Below are positions 42,100-51,844 of a DNA stretch of 64,000 nucleotides, one piece after another. A program made the translations under genes and the position numbers. Position 1 is the stretch's first letter, and each line of letters opens with the position of its first letter. The notes under the pieces were generated by a model, which saw only the letters and a program-made list of their open reading frames with translations, was not told the DNA's origin and did no database searches. The stretch comes from Streptomyces sp. S.PB5 (GTDB lineage: Bacteria; Actinomycetota; Actinomycetes; Streptomycetales; Streptomycetaceae): NCBI RefSeq assembly GCF_030403745.1, contig NZ_JAQMWP010000012.1:1-64000 (forward strand). Reading direction: 5' to 3'.

Positions 42100-42540
42100 A
42101 CGCCGACCTGGAACTCAGGCGGTTGCGCACAGCCCCCATACGGGCCGCCCCTCGACAAGCCGGGCCACCCGCGCGCGCCGAAGGCCATCTCCTACAACTC
42201 GGCGCGCATCGGCGACGGCCCCGGCACGGACCACGACCGGCTGCACGCCTTCGCCAAAGGCGCGTGGGACGTACGGTACGAGATCCACGACGCGGCCGGT
42301 CCGCGCGAGGAGCTCTCGCCCTCGCGACACGACGGATGGCTGCTGGTGCGTGGCCTGCTGCGAGCAGGATTCGCCGACGGAGCCATCGCCGTCTCCCGCG
42401 ATGCCATCCGCTCCGACGGAGTCCTGCACGAGCGCGAAGTCCGCTGGATCGGCGTTTGCTTCCCCTTCCTCGACCTCATCAACCCAGAGGCCAGAGGCCT
42501 GACCCACGGGACTCCTGGCCCTTCCCGTCCAACGCGTACG
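42100..42540 (+). pseudogene. Unrecognised coding fragment
   Basis: From about 42170 to 42500 one plus-strand frame has very strong G/C-ending codons and reads KAISYNSARIGDGPGTDHDRLHAFAKGAWDVRY and onward to CFPFLDLINPEA. No convincing start codon precedes it, and after 42510 the bias is lost. It is probably a remnant of a real gene, cut at both ends. I do not recognise the family. Confidence 0.35.
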
Positions 42541-42556
42541 AAAGCAGGCGACTGCC

Positions 42557-42751
42557 GTGACTCTCGAACTCGCCCCACCCCACACGCCGAAGGCTCGGCT
42601 GCCCCGCCGCGAGCCGCAAGCGGCCTGGACCGCGATCGTCTCCGCGTACCCGGCCGAACCCGGCACCGCCGACCTCCTGGCCGTGCCCGCCGGCCAAGTC
42701 GTCTACCGCCACGCCCGCTTCACCAGAGGAACGAGGGCGGCACCACGATGA
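42557..42751 (+). CDS. Possible 64-aa protein
   Basis: A GTG-initiated frame of 64 codons with good codon bias (MTLELAPPHTPKARLPRREP, then AAWTAIVSAYPAEPGTADLLAVPAGQVVYRH). It may be a small protein or another decayed fragment of the preceding locus. No ribosome binding site stands out. Confidence 0.3.
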   Translation: MTLELAPPHTPKARLPRREPQAAWTAIVSAYPAEPGTADLLAVPAGQVVYRHARFTRGTRAAPR

Positions 42752-42918
42752 GTGCGATAACGATGTCAGCGACGTCGGCGGTCCTCGGCGGGGATCCTGT
42801 CCGGTCAGACCCGTAGCACGCCTGCCGGACGCCGTGATCGCATCGTTACGCCTTCCGCCGTCATGGGACGGTGTCACCTCGCTCTCTCCGTATGAGTCGG
42901 ACGGATGAGGGCGTAGGG

Positions 42919-44400
42919 ATGACCACTGCGAGCGAGCAGGCCACAGCACCCGGCCGGGCGCAGAACCCGCGCAGACGCGGCCCCCTGCGGACCGCGCTGC
43001 TTGTCACGCTGGTCGTGACGGTGCTCGGCATGGCCGGTGTGGGCTGGATCTGTCTGAAGCTGAACAGCGCCATCGGCTCCTTCGGCGAGGAAGGACTGTC
43101 CAAGGCCCGTCCCGAAGCCGGTCCTTCGGAGGGAGAGAACGTCCTGGTCATCGGCTCGGACGCGCGCAACGACGGCAACAGCGCGCTGGGCGGTGGCAGC
43201 GACGACGACATCGGCCGCTCCGACACCGCGTTCCTGTTGCACATCTACGCGGACCGCAAACAGGCGGTGGTGGTGTCGATCCCGCGGGACACCCTGGTGA
43301 CCGTTCCGCCGTGCAGACTGCCCGACGGCACATGGACGAAGTCCAGGACCGACGCCATGTTCAACTCGGCCTTCTCGGTGGGGCAGACGGAGGAGGGGAA
43401 CCCGGCCTGCACGCAGAACACCGTTGAGGAGCTCACCGGTCTGCGCGTCGACCACACCATGGTCATCGATTTCAAGGGCTTCGCGGCCCTGACGGAGGTG
43501 GTCGGCGGCGTGGAGGTGTGCCTGCCCAAGGATGTTTATGAAAGAGACCTCGACCCCGACCGCACCACCCGGGGCGAACTCCTGCTCAAGAAGGGAGTGC
43601 AGACCGTATCCGGGCAGAAGGCGCTTACCTACGTCCGCATCCGGCACGGCATCGGCGACGGCTCCGACATGGGACGGATCAAGCGTCAGCAGGCCTTCGC
43701 CGCCGGCCTCGTCAAGAAGATCAAGCGCGAGGGGCTCACCCCTGCCAGACTGCTGCCGCTCGCCGACGCGGCGGCACGGTCGATGACCGTCGACCCCGGT
43801 CTGGGAACGGCGAAGAACTTGCTCTCCTTCACCATGTCGCTGAAGGGCATCGACCTGCGCGACACCAAGTTCGTGACGATGCCCTGGCGTTACGAGGGCG
43901 CCCGCGTCGCGGTCGTACAGCCGGACGCCGCCGAACTGTGGGCCGCGCTCAAGGCCGACCGCGCCCTCGACGGCAAGGAGACGACCACCACGATCGCGCC
44001 CGCCTCGCCGAGCGCCACCGAGAGCGTCGCCGGACACGGCATCGGTGTCGCCGTCTACAACGGCACCACCGTCTCCGGCCTGGCCTCGGCCGCCGCCACG
44101 ACGCTCACGGAACACGGCTTCACCGTCACCGGCACCGCGAACGCCAGCAACCAGGATCACTCCACCACCGTGATCCAGTACGGGCTGGGCCTGGACGCCC
44201 AGGCGGCGGCAGTGGCCCGGCTCTTCCCCGACGCCCGGCTGCAACTCATCGGCGCGTCGGGCATCAACGTGATCCTGGGTCGGTCCTACGCCACCGCCGA
44301 CGCCTCGGTCCCGCCTGTCCCGACCGCTGTGCCCACGTCGGTGACCGACAACGTCCGCTCCGCGGACGACGATCCGTGCTCCGACCTGTCGTACGGCTGA
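42919..44400 (+). CDS. LytR-CpsA-Psr (LCP) family cell-wall glycopolymer ligase
   Basis: A 493-aa protein with a cytoplasmic start, one membrane helix (LRTALLVTLVVTVLGMAGVGWI) and an extracellular LCP domain: NVLVIGSDARN, then SDTAFLLHIYADRKQAVVVSIPRDTLV, and RIRHGIGDGSDMGRIKRQQAF. A C-terminal LytR_C domain follows (GIGVAVYNGTTVSGLASAAATTL). These enzymes transfer teichoic-acid-like or other glycopolymers from lipid carriers to peptidoglycan. ATG 42919 is chosen because GAGGG lies 7 bases upstream; 42892 is possible. It is convergent with the peroxidase gene, 4 bases apart. Confidence 0.92.
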   Translation: MTTASEQATAPGRAQNPRRRGPLRTALLVTLVVTVLGMAGVGWICLKLNSAIGSFGEEGLSKARPEAGPSEGENVLVIGSDARNDGNSALGGGSDDDIGRSDTAFLLHIYADRKQAVVVSIPRDTLVTVPPCRLPDGTWTKSRTDAMFNSAFSVGQTEEGNPACTQNTVEELTGLRVDHTMVIDFKGFAALTEVVGGVEVCLPKDVYERDLDPDRTTRGELLLKKGVQTVSGQKALTYVRIRHGIGDGSDMGRIKRQQAFAAGLVKKIKREGLTPARLLPLADAAARSMTVDPGLGTAKNLLSFTMSLKGIDLRDTKFVTMPWRYEGARVAVVQPDAAELWAALKADRALDGKETTTTIAPASPSATESVAGHGIGVAVYNGTTVSGLASAAATTLTEHGFTVTGTANASNQDHSTTVIQYGLGLDAQAAAVARLFPDARLQLIGASGINVILGRSYATADASVPPVPTAVPTSVTDNVRSADDDPCSDLSYG

Positions 44401-44404
44401 GCCG

Positions 44405-45508
44405 CTATCGGCCGGGCAGCAGTCCCCCGCCGGTGGCGGGCACCACATAGCCCACGGCGGAAGCCCGGTGCTCGACGAAGTGGTTCATCGCGTCCGAGTG
44501 GTCGAGACGCTCCTGAGCGCGGGCGAAGAGCGCGGGGTCACGCATGTAGGCGAGGAAGAGCAGGCCGCGGTCGTCGGATCCGTTGTCGTACGAATAGCCG
44601 CGGCGCAGCATGCGGGCACCGCCGTCGAGCCGGGAGTGGGCCAGACGCACGTGCGCGTCGGCGGGGATGACGTAGCGGCCCTGGGCGGTCTTGGCGTAGA
44701 GGTTCGCCGGATCGTGCTCGTGATCGCCCCCGAGCGGCGCTCCGGTGGTGCGCTGGCGTCCGACGACGGCTTCCTGACGGCCGTGGGAGAGCGCGGTGAA
44801 CGTGGGGACGTCCATATGGATGCGCCGGTAGACCAGGTACGTGCTGCCGTCCGGATTCCAGACCCAGCGTTCGGCCTCGGCCGTGGTCGGGTTCTCCGTA
44901 CCGTCCTTGAACCCGAAGAGGTTGCGAGGGGTCTCCCCAGGCGGGTGCGCGGGCAGGAACCCGCGCTCGCGCCAGCGCGGCAGCAGTGTCCCGGCGGACG
45001 ACGCGGTGAGCCGACGGGAGAGCTCGGTCAGAGCCTCCGGATCGTCCCCGCACAATTGCACCAGGATGTCTCCGCCGCCGCGGTGCGGATCGAGCCGGTC
45101 ACGGGAGAAGGCCGGGATGTCCCGCAGCCTGGCGGGAGCCGTGAGGCCGAGTTTGCGGTAGAGGGCCGGGCCCAGGGCGATGGTGCGGGTGGCGGCTTCG
45201 GGGACCCGGAGTGCCGACCAGTGCTCGAGGATTCCGCCTACGGCGGTGGCGGCGGAGCCACCGTGGTGCGGTGCCAGATCGTAGGCGGCGATGGTGGCGT
45301 GCAGGGGCTGGGGGCCGCTGATGCCCCCCTGCCGGGACAGCGCCCTGCGCGAATCGGTTCGTTTCCTGGCGGCGTTGTCCTCGGTGGGTCTCGAACCCTG
45401 CTGCCGTGTCTCCTCCGCGCAGCCGGCGGTGAGCAGTGCGAGCGCCGCGGTGGCGGTCAACAAGGAGCGGCGGGTCGGCGGAGGACTGTCGGAGGGCGTG
45501 CTGATCAC
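44405..45508 (-). CDS. Exported DyP-type heme peroxidase (EfeB-like)
   Basis: A 367-aa dye-decolourising peroxidase. The N-terminus has twin arginines and a lipobox-like end (RRSLLTATAALALLTAGC), so it is probably exported by Tat and perhaps lipidated. The family motif GFKDGTENP (GxxDG) is present, with HMDVPTFTALSHGRQEAVVGRQRTTG and the heme-side DHEHDPANLY segment. The length and signal resemble EfeB, which extracts iron from heme or detoxifies peroxide, but efeU/efeO partners are not adjacent. GTG 45508 has GGAGC 5 bases upstream. Confidence 0.9.
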   Translation of the reverse strand: MISTPSDSPPPTRRSLLTATAALALLTAGCAEETRQQGSRPTEDNAARKRTDSRRALSRQGGISGPQPLHATIAAYDLAPHHGGSAATAVGGILEHWSALRVPEAATRTIALGPALYRKLGLTAPARLRDIPAFSRDRLDPHRGGGDILVQLCGDDPEALTELSRRLTASSAGTLLPRWRERGFLPAHPPGETPRNLFGFKDGTENPTTAEAERWVWNPDGSTYLVYRRIHMDVPTFTALSHGRQEAVVGRQRTTGAPLGGDHEHDPANLYAKTAQGRYVIPADAHVRLAHSRLDGGARMLRRGYSYDNGSDDRGLLFLAYMRDPALFARAQERLDHSDAMNHFVEHRASAVGYVVPATGGGLLPGR

Positions 45509-45632
45509 CGGCGCTCCAGGGTTCGTCACACGAGGAGGACAAGGCGCAGACAGCGCTGCCTCGCGGGGCACATGAGGGCAGGGGGAGGCGATGGTGAGCC
45601 GCTGCGGCGTGCCTGACGCTACACCTTGCCCC

Positions 45633-46955
45633 ATGCGATTCTTCGTTTCGAAACGCCGCGTGGCTCTGTCCCTCGGCCTGCTGATCGCCGTGCCGGGCCT
45701 GGGGGCATGCGGTCCGACGGGGGCGGACGACCGGCCGTCGAGCAGTGACCGGCCCGCGGTCTTACGGGTCCCCGGCCAGTTCAAGTCCATCCAGAAGGCA
45801 GTGGATTCCGCCCGATCGGGCGACATGGTGTTGGTCTCTCCGGGTGTCTACCGGGAGAGCGTCACCATCCGCTCGCCCCGGATCGTGCTGAGGGGAACCG
45901 AGCGCTCAACTGTCGTGGTGGACGGCGAGTTCAAGCGAACCAACGGGATCACCGTCACCGGAGCGGCGTCCGTCGTCGAGAACCTGACCGTACGCAACAA
46001 CCTCGCCAACGGGCTGCTGTTCACGGGCGTCACCGACGAGACACTCCAAGGCGCCGGGGCCGGTGGCGGCATGGAGTACGACCCCCTGGACACCGCCAAG
46101 TTCCCGGCCCTGCGCGGCTTTCGCGCCTCCTACGTGACGGCGTACAACAACGCGCTCTACGGCATCTACGCCTTCGACGCCCGTGACGGAGTGATCGAGC
46201 ATTCCTACGGTTCCGGCCAGTCGGACTCGGGCATCTACGTCGGCCAGTGCAAGCCCTGCAACACGGTCGTGCGGAACAACCTGACCGAACACAACGCGGT
46301 CGGCATCGAGGTCACGAACGCGTCGGAAGACCTGTACTTCCTCGGCAACACCATCCGCCGCAACCGGGTGGGCATGACGGTGCTGTCCAACAATCTGGAA
46401 GCACTGGGCCCCCAGCACGACGCCGTGTTCGCCGGCAACACGATCAGCGACAACAACGACGACCGCAGCCCCGAGCAGGCCGAAGGCGGCTTCGGTATCG
46501 GCATCGGCATCAGCGGGGGCACGCACAACCGCTTCGAACGCAACCGGCTGGAGGGCAATCGCGCGGGCGCCTTCGTCCTGCGGGACGAGCAGGGCTACCC
46601 GGTTCTCGGCAACCGGATCGAGGACAACGCCGTGGACGAAGGCCAGTTGGGCCTCGCCGTGCTGGCGGCCCGCACCGGAGGAAACTGCTACACCGACAAC
46701 GGTCGCGCTCCCACCAGCCCCGACCCGCTGCCCCGCGCCCTGACGTCCTGCTCGGCACGGGACACCGCTTTGGCAACTCCCGGCAGTGCGCGGCCACTCG
46801 ACAGGATTCCGCCCGGCACGTCCTTCCGCGAGGTCGCGCCGCCACCGGCCCAGCCCGGTATGCGCGACGCGGTCCACGCCCCCGTCCGTCCGGCGCTGCA
46901 CCTGCCGGGCGCGGTCGACCCGGCGTCGTACGTCCTGCCGAAGCCGCGCGACTGA
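45633..46955 (+). CDS. Lipoprotein with right-handed beta-helix (NosD/pectate-lyase-like)
   Basis: A 440-aa lipoprotein: signal peptide with lipobox LGAC (residues 24-27), then parallel beta-helix repeats (about 50-350) with many NN and GN turns (VVRNNLTEHNAVGIEV, YFLGNTIRRNRVGMTV). Such folds bind or cleave polysaccharides, or aid periplasmic cofactor assembly in NosD. No lyase catalytic residues are evident. One leucine is TTA. It is divergent from the peroxidase and convergent with the gene at 46965. Confidence 0.82.
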   Translation: MRFFVSKRRVALSLGLLIAVPGLGACGPTGADDRPSSSDRPAVLRVPGQFKSIQKAVDSARSGDMVLVSPGVYRESVTIRSPRIVLRGTERSTVVVDGEFKRTNGITVTGAASVVENLTVRNNLANGLLFTGVTDETLQGAGAGGGMEYDPLDTAKFPALRGFRASYVTAYNNALYGIYAFDARDGVIEHSYGSGQSDSGIYVGQCKPCNTVVRNNLTEHNAVGIEVTNASEDLYFLGNTIRRNRVGMTVLSNNLEALGPQHDAVFAGNTISDNNDDRSPEQAEGGFGIGIGISGGTHNRFERNRLEGNRAGAFVLRDEQGYPVLGNRIEDNAVDEGQLGLAVLAARTGGNCYTDNGRAPTSPDPLPRALTSCSARDTALATPGSARPLDRIPPGTSFREVAPPPAQPGMRDAVHAPVRPALHLPGAVDPASYVLPKPRD

Positions 46956-46964
46956 CCGCCGGCG

Positions 46965-47807
46965 TCACCTGCCGCGAGGGGCCGATTCTCCCCAGGGCTC
47001 CTTCGGCACCTTCACCCGGGTCTCGTGCCCGGTGAAGTCCACCGTGACGGGCCGCTCGGTGCCCCCGCTCCTGATCTCCAGGCGGCCCAGTTCCCCTTGC
47101 CCGTCGACCCAGTACGTCAGGGGGGAGGTCCCGGTGGGCCGTGGCTGCGGTGAGGCCGTCTTCCCGGCCTCACCGCCGACCTGCGGCTTCGGCCGCGGTC
47201 CCGAGATGCGTGTGTACGACGTCCCGCGCAGCGTGCTCTCTCCCAGCCGCAGTGGCCCGGACTGGGCCAGCAGCTGGGCGTTGTCCGGCCGGTCCGCTCC
47301 CAGCGCCATCATCACGCGCAACGCGGTGTCGAGGGGATAGCCGGCGTAGGCACGTGGCGACCAGCGTGCGTCCGGAACCTCGGCGGTGGCCCTGACGATC
47401 TTCGCCACTCCTGACGAGGGCGACGTTCCCTTCGCGCCCGTGGCCACGGCCAGACCACTCAAGTCCCAGGCGATCAGCCCCTTTTGCTGCCCCGGCCCCG
47501 CCTTTCCGGCGGCGTACGATCCCACGGCACGGTGTGTGCGGTAGTCGACCAGGCCGCGCACCACATAGGAGTCCGTGCCGTTGTCGATGGTCAGGGTCAC
47601 TCTGTGCGGACCGCCTTCATAGACGTTGAACCGCATCATGGCCAGCCGCTCGGCCTCGGACTGGGTGACCGGTCGCGGCCCCTCACCACCCGCGCCGGAA
47701 TTGGCCAGGGCCACGGCGCCACAGGTCAGTCCAATGGCCAGCGCCAGAACCCTAGTACGGCGTGACAGCCGGCGTAATGGATGGCGGGTACCGAACGGAA
47801 TTCGCAT
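46965..47807 (-). CDS. Secreted or membrane-anchored protein of unknown function
   Basis: A 280-aa protein with an N-terminal hydrophobic segment after basic residues (RRTRVLALAIGLTCGAVALANSG), so exported or anchored. The rest is beta-rich, with MMRFNVYEGGPHRVTLTIDNG, VRGLVDYRTHRAVGSY and SPLTYWVDGQGELGRLEI, reminiscent of LolA/LppX-type lipoprotein carriers in layout only. The start at 47807 is favoured over longer frames that would run into the AT-rich promoter region. It is divergent from the large surface protein gene. Confidence 0.65.
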   Translation of the reverse strand: MRIPFGTRHPLRRLSRRTRVLALAIGLTCGAVALANSGAGGEGPRPVTQSEAERLAMMRFNVYEGGPHRVTLTIDNGTDSYVVRGLVDYRTHRAVGSYAAGKAGPGQQKGLIAWDLSGLAVATGAKGTSPSSGVAKIVRATAEVPDARWSPRAYAGYPLDTALRVMMALGADRPDNAQLLAQSGPLRLGESTLRGTSYTRISGPRPKPQVGGEAGKTASPQPRPTGTSPLTYWVDGQGELGRLEIRSGGTERPVTVDFTGHETRVKVPKEPWGESAPRGR

Positions 47808-48027
47808 GGATAACCTCTCGCAGATACGCCCGCTCCGAGCCGAACCCTCGGTCCGGATTTCCTCGATGCTCGGAGGGGCACTGCCTCCGGAAAATGACGC
47901 CCCGTATGGCGTTCGATGCAATTCTTCCTTCGCTTCGGTGATTTTCCGGCGTTGCGGTGACAAGTGCGTGTTGATCGGCACAGAGACTTATCGGGAAATG
48001 ATTTGAGCCACCAGAGAAGGGTTGGCC
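47808..48027. promoter_or_regulatory. Divergent intergenic region
   Basis: A 220-base region between two divergent exported-protein genes, AT-richer in 47905-48005. AGAAGG at 48014-48019 serves the ATG at 48028. Promoter boxes could not be assigned by eye. Confidence 0.4.
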
Positions 48028-50760
48028 ATGGAGTTACGGCAACGCCGGCGGTGGGTCGGCGGTATGTCTTTGGGGTTATCCGCGGCGTTATCGACGTCGC
48101 TTGCGGTGACAGGGGTGGTGGCGTCAGTGGCGCCGGCCGCCGCTGACACCGGTGACGGCAGCGCGACCGTTCGCGTGGTGCGGGAGGTGAACGCGGACGG
48201 CAAGTGGAACCAGGCGCTCGAACCCGGCATGGCCGGGGTGCAGGTGGTGCTGACCGATGCCGACGGGCGGTCGATCACCGGAACCACACAGACCGACGGC
48301 ACGGTGAAGCTGGCGCCGGGTAGCAGCCTGGCGGGCGGCAAGTACCGCGTCGAGGTCAAGAACCCCGAGCAGGGCGTGCTCTTCCCCGGGTTCGCCTCGC
48401 CCAGGAAAGACCTGATCGATCCGACCGAGCTGTCGTCGAACGTGGAGTTCGTCGACCTGTCAGCCGGCAAGAACGCGGAGATCACGACCTCGTTCTGGAG
48501 CCCGGAGGACTACTGCCAGAAGAACGCCACGCTGGTCACGGCCTGCATGAACGCCAGCATCCCGACGTCGGCGCCGGCCGGCAAGCGCACGCTGACGTCC
48601 TTCCCGTACAGCGCACGGGGCACCTACAACCAGCTCACCGACCTGGCGAACCAGGGTCAGACCGGCACGGTGTGGGGCATCGGTTACAACCGGGTGACCA
48701 AGCAGCTCTTCTCCGCCGCCTACGCCAAGCGCGGCACCGTGTACGGTCCGGGCGGTCCGGGCGCGATCTACCGGACCAACCCGGCCACCAAGCAGACCGC
48801 GCTGTTCACCCGGGTCCCCAACGCCGGCGTCACCCAGCACCAGCTGGGTGTTCGGATGGACGAGGCGTTCGGCCCGGTGGTGGGCAAGGAAGCGCTGGGC
48901 GATCTGGATGTCAGCCCGGACGGCAAGGACCTGTACGTCGTCAACCTGCACGACCGCAGGCTGTACCGCTACGACGCCACACAGTCCACTGCCGCCCAGG
49001 CGAAGGCGTCCTACCCCATCAAGGACCCGGGCTGTGCCGCGCCGGGCGACTGGCGTCCCTCCGGCCTGGGCTTCAAGGACGGCAAGGTCTACGTCGGGGG
49101 TGTCTGCTCCGCGCAGTCCACCGGCAGCAAGGCCGACATGCGGGCGGTCGTGCAGGTCTTCGACCCGACCACGGGCCAGTTCACCGGGACGGTCATGGAC
49201 CAGCCGCTGAACTACCCCCGCATGGAGACGAACTACGGGGCGGACGGCAGGTGCTTCGGCGCGACCTGGTACCCGTGGAGCAACGTCCGGCCCGCCACCC
49301 AGGACGGCCACCAGTGCACCGGCGCCGCGATGCAGAACCCGGAGCCGATCCTGTCCGACATCGTCTTCGAGACGAACGGCGACATGGTCGTCGGCTTCGG
49401 AGACCGGTTCTCCGACCGCACCGGCTGGGTGCTGCCCGCGACTCCCAACGCCCCTGCGACCACCGCGTTCGAGGGCGGTGACATCAACCGGGCCTGCCGC
49501 GGCGGAAACCACATGTTCGTCCTGGACGGCAACGGCGGCTGCAAGAACAACGCCAGCCCGGCCACCAACGGCGGACACGACGAGCCGAACGTCAAGGAGT
49601 TCTACCCGGGCGACTGGTCGGCCGGCATGCACCGGGAGGTCAGCGAGGGCGGTCTGGCCCTGTCCAAGGTGGAGACGACCATCCCCTTCACCTCGATGGA
49701 CCCCAACATCTCCACGACTGCACACGGCTGGACGGGCAGTGGCGTGCGCTGGGTCGACCGCAACACCGGCACCGCCAACACGTCGACCGACGGCAACTAC
49801 CTCAACGAGGACTTCGGCAAGACGCGCGGCATCGCCGACCTCGAAGTCCTGTGTGACGAGGCGCCGCTCCAGATCGGCAACCGGGTCTGGCAGGACGCCG
49901 ACGGCGACGGTATCCAGGACCCGGGCGAGAAGCCGGTCGTGGGTGCCACGGTCAACATCTACGACGCCGACGGCAACAAGATCGGCACGGCGGTCACCAA
50001 CGAGCGGGGCGAGTACTACTTCGACTCCACGGTGGCGAAGAACGTCGAGCCGGAGGACTTGAAGTACGGCCGTACGTACACCATCAAGATGGACAACCCG
50101 GCCGACTACAAGGACGGTGGCCCGCTGCTCGGCTGGGCACCGACCCGGCCGAACGAGGGTGACAACGACCAGGTCGACTCCAACGGGGAGACGGGCGGAA
50201 ACCCCTTCCCGGCGATCGAGGTGACCCCGCAGGGCGCCGGCCACAATGACCAAAGCGCCGACTTCGGCTTCATGAAGCCGGAGGTGGACCTGTCCGTGAT
50301 CAAGATCGGGAAGCCCAAGCCGGCGACGCCGGGCGGCGAGATCGTCTACGACATCATCGTCACCAACAACGGGCCGAACCGCTCCTCGGGCTGGACCATC
50401 ACCGACCCGCTGCCCGACGGGCTGACCAACGCCCGTACCTTCAACGCCGGTTGCGCCATCGCCGGCACCACCCTGACCTGCACCGGCGGTCCGCTGGACG
50501 TCGGGGAGAGCCACACCATCACCGTCCGCGGCGACGCCCCCAAGCCCGAGACCGAGATCAAGCTGACCAACTGCATCAACGTCAAGGGCAACGAGACCGA
50601 CCCCAACATGGACAACAACCGGTCCTGCGAGGAGATCATCGTGCCTGCGGTCCCGGTGATCGACCCGGCCATCGGTGGGGCGGCGGCCGCTGCGGCAGTG
50701 CTCGGCGGTGCCGTCCTTCTGCGTCGCCGACGCGGTGCCGGCGAGGCGATGCCCGTGTAG
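48028..50760 (+). CDS. Large surface protein with SdrD-B and DUF11 domains
   Basis: A 910-aa exported protein: signal peptide (about 1-40), then a beta-rich domain and a propeller-like region (GVTQHQLGVRMDEAFGPV, DLDVSPDGKDLYVVNLHDRRLYRYDA). An SdrD-B calcium-binding repeat follows (IGNRVWQDADGDGIQDPGE), then a DUF11 repeat (VIKIGKPKPATPGGEIVYDI), and a C-terminal VPVIDPAIGG-hydrophobic-RRRR tail that should anchor it in the membrane. There is no LPXTG. Two TTA codons lie in the signal peptide. It shares the DUF11 part and tail with the protein at 56116. It may function in adhesion or aerial growth; this is inference. Confidence 0.88.
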   Translation: MELRQRRRWVGGMSLGLSAALSTSLAVTGVVASVAPAAADTGDGSATVRVVREVNADGKWNQALEPGMAGVQVVLTDADGRSITGTTQTDGTVKLAPGSSLAGGKYRVEVKNPEQGVLFPGFASPRKDLIDPTELSSNVEFVDLSAGKNAEITTSFWSPEDYCQKNATLVTACMNASIPTSAPAGKRTLTSFPYSARGTYNQLTDLANQGQTGTVWGIGYNRVTKQLFSAAYAKRGTVYGPGGPGAIYRTNPATKQTALFTRVPNAGVTQHQLGVRMDEAFGPVVGKEALGDLDVSPDGKDLYVVNLHDRRLYRYDATQSTAAQAKASYPIKDPGCAAPGDWRPSGLGFKDGKVYVGGVCSAQSTGSKADMRAVVQVFDPTTGQFTGTVMDQPLNYPRMETNYGADGRCFGATWYPWSNVRPATQDGHQCTGAAMQNPEPILSDIVFETNGDMVVGFGDRFSDRTGWVLPATPNAPATTAFEGGDINRACRGGNHMFVLDGNGGCKNNASPATNGGHDEPNVKEFYPGDWSAGMHREVSEGGLALSKVETTIPFTSMDPNISTTAHGWTGSGVRWVDRNTGTANTSTDGNYLNEDFGKTRGIADLEVLCDEAPLQIGNRVWQDADGDGIQDPGEKPVVGATVNIYDADGNKIGTAVTNERGEYYFDSTVAKNVEPEDLKYGRTYTIKMDNPADYKDGGPLLGWAPTRPNEGDNDQVDSNGETGGNPFPAIEVTPQGAGHNDQSADFGFMKPEVDLSVIKIGKPKPATPGGEIVYDIIVTNNGPNRSSGWTITDPLPDGLTNARTFNAGCAIAGTTLTCTGGPLDVGESHTITVRGDAPKPETEIKLTNCINVKGNETDPNMDNNRSCEEIIVPAVPVIDPAIGGAAAAAAVLGGAVLLRRRRGAGEAMPV

Positions 50761-50792
50761 CAACCGACTGAGCACCACCTCCGAGGGAGACA

Positions 50793-50821
50793 GGGCTCCC
50801 GGGCACCATGCCCGGGAGCCC
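50793..50821 (+). terminator. Perfect 12-bp hairpin terminator
   Basis: GGGCTCCCGGGC (50793-50804), loop ACCAT, and the exact complement (50810-50821), 32 bases after the surface-protein stop. Confidence 0.85.
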
Positions 50822-50977
50822 TCGCCCGATTGCGCCCCGGTGTACGCGGAGCGCACCCCACCTCCTCGTCCGCGCCTCGTCGCGCTCTGCGGTGTCTACA
50901 CGATTCCGTCACTTTTCATGGACGACTCATGGTGAAGTGAAGCGACTTGAGGAAGGAGTATTCTGGTTGCCCTCCTG

Positions 50978-51059
50978 GGGAGTGTGGCGGAATTGGCAGA
51001 CGCGCCGGATTCAAGTCCCGGTGTCTTGTGACGTGAGGGTTCGAGTCCCTCCACTCCTA
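50978..51059 (+). tRNA. tRNA-Leu (anticodon CAA)
   Basis: A class II tRNA: 7-bp acceptor stem GGGAGTG with CACTCCT (G1-U72 wobble), D-arm TGGCGGAATTGGCAGACGC, anticodon loop TTCAAGT (CAA, reading UUG), a variable arm, and T-arm AGGGTTCGAGTCCCT. Discriminator A follows and CCA is not encoded. The A31/C39 position of the anticodon stem is unpaired. tRNA genes of this kind are frequent integration sites, and plasmid-type genes follow to the right. Confidence 0.92.
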
Positions 51060-51371
51060 CCGCCTCGCCAACTGATGGGCCGGGCCCTCGTCTTGGCGAA
51101 GTTCTCGCTCGCAGAATGCGGAAGTCTGTGTTCCGCCTGTGCGCCCACAAGACCATGTGCTGTGGGCAATTGCCGCCATGAGTCTGTCCGACTGTGATGA
51201 AAAGGGATCGACTTCGTGCCGTCGAAGTTGAATGTGTAAATCAGCCTGGAGGGGTGTGTACCCGATACGGTGAACTTGGCCCGGAACCCAGCGGGTCACG
51301 GCTCGTAGGTGCCCATCTGCGCGGTAGGTTGATGGCTGGTCAATTTTCCGTACCGACTCGAGGGAGATGCC
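51060..51371. other. Gap after tRNA-Leu
   Basis: About 310 bases without a supported gene. It contains an AT-richer segment (GTTGATGGCTGGTCAATTTTCCGT near 51328-51351) that may be the promoter of the following TTG-initiated gene. I did not see a copy of the tRNA 3' end that would mark an attachment site. Confidence 0.4.
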
Positions 51372-51710
51372 TTGGGGAGCCCATCACACCGGGGTCCTGA
51401 CCGACGTCCAGGCCTCACATCCGGGGAAATCGCCCAGATGTCAGGTGCGGTCACGCGGCCCACGGTCGCATCGGTGGCCGCGACCGCCGGGGTACCCGGA
51501 CAGGGGGTCCGCAGAGGGATCTCCCTGGAGAACGGCCAGCGTATGGCTGCGGCGATGTCCGTCGGACTGCTGACCGAACGGTCGGCGCGTTTCATCGCGG
51601 AGGATCCGCAAGCGGTCATCAGGGCCGCGCAGGAACTCCAGGCTCTGGTGTGGGACATCATGCGCGCCAGATACGAAGAAGAGTGCGCTGACCATACGGC
51701 CATTGCCTAG
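51372..51710 (+). CDS. 112-aa putative helix-turn-helix protein
   Basis: A 112-aa protein. The middle, LTSGEIAQMSGAVTRPTVASVAATAGVPGQGVRRG, looks like a helix-turn-helix; the C-terminal half is helical (AQELQALVWDIMRARYEEE). The TTG start has AGGGAG 5 bases upstream. An overlapping ATG frame at 51367 has poor codon bias and was not chosen. It is possibly a small regulator for the element to its right. Confidence 0.55.
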   Translation: MGSPSHRGPDRRPGLTSGEIAQMSGAVTRPTVASVAATAGVPGQGVRRGISLENGQRMAAAMSVGLLTERSARFIAEDPQAVIRAAQELQALVWDIMRARYEEECADHTAIA

Positions 51711-51844
51711 TCGGGAAGGACACCGGCCCGCCGCGTCTGCCGAGAAGCAATCGGGCCGGTGTCAACAGATGGTTCACCCCTCGGATCCATGTTCGATCAT
51801 GGGCCGACAAAGGTGAACTCACTGCTAGGAGAAAGAGAATACCT

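Noticed and set aside
48460..50856. Minus-strand open frame of 798 codons opposite the 910-aa surface protein
   Set aside because: No domains and repetitive Val/Arg/Gly sequence. The plus strand has a signal peptide, SdrD-B and DUF11.
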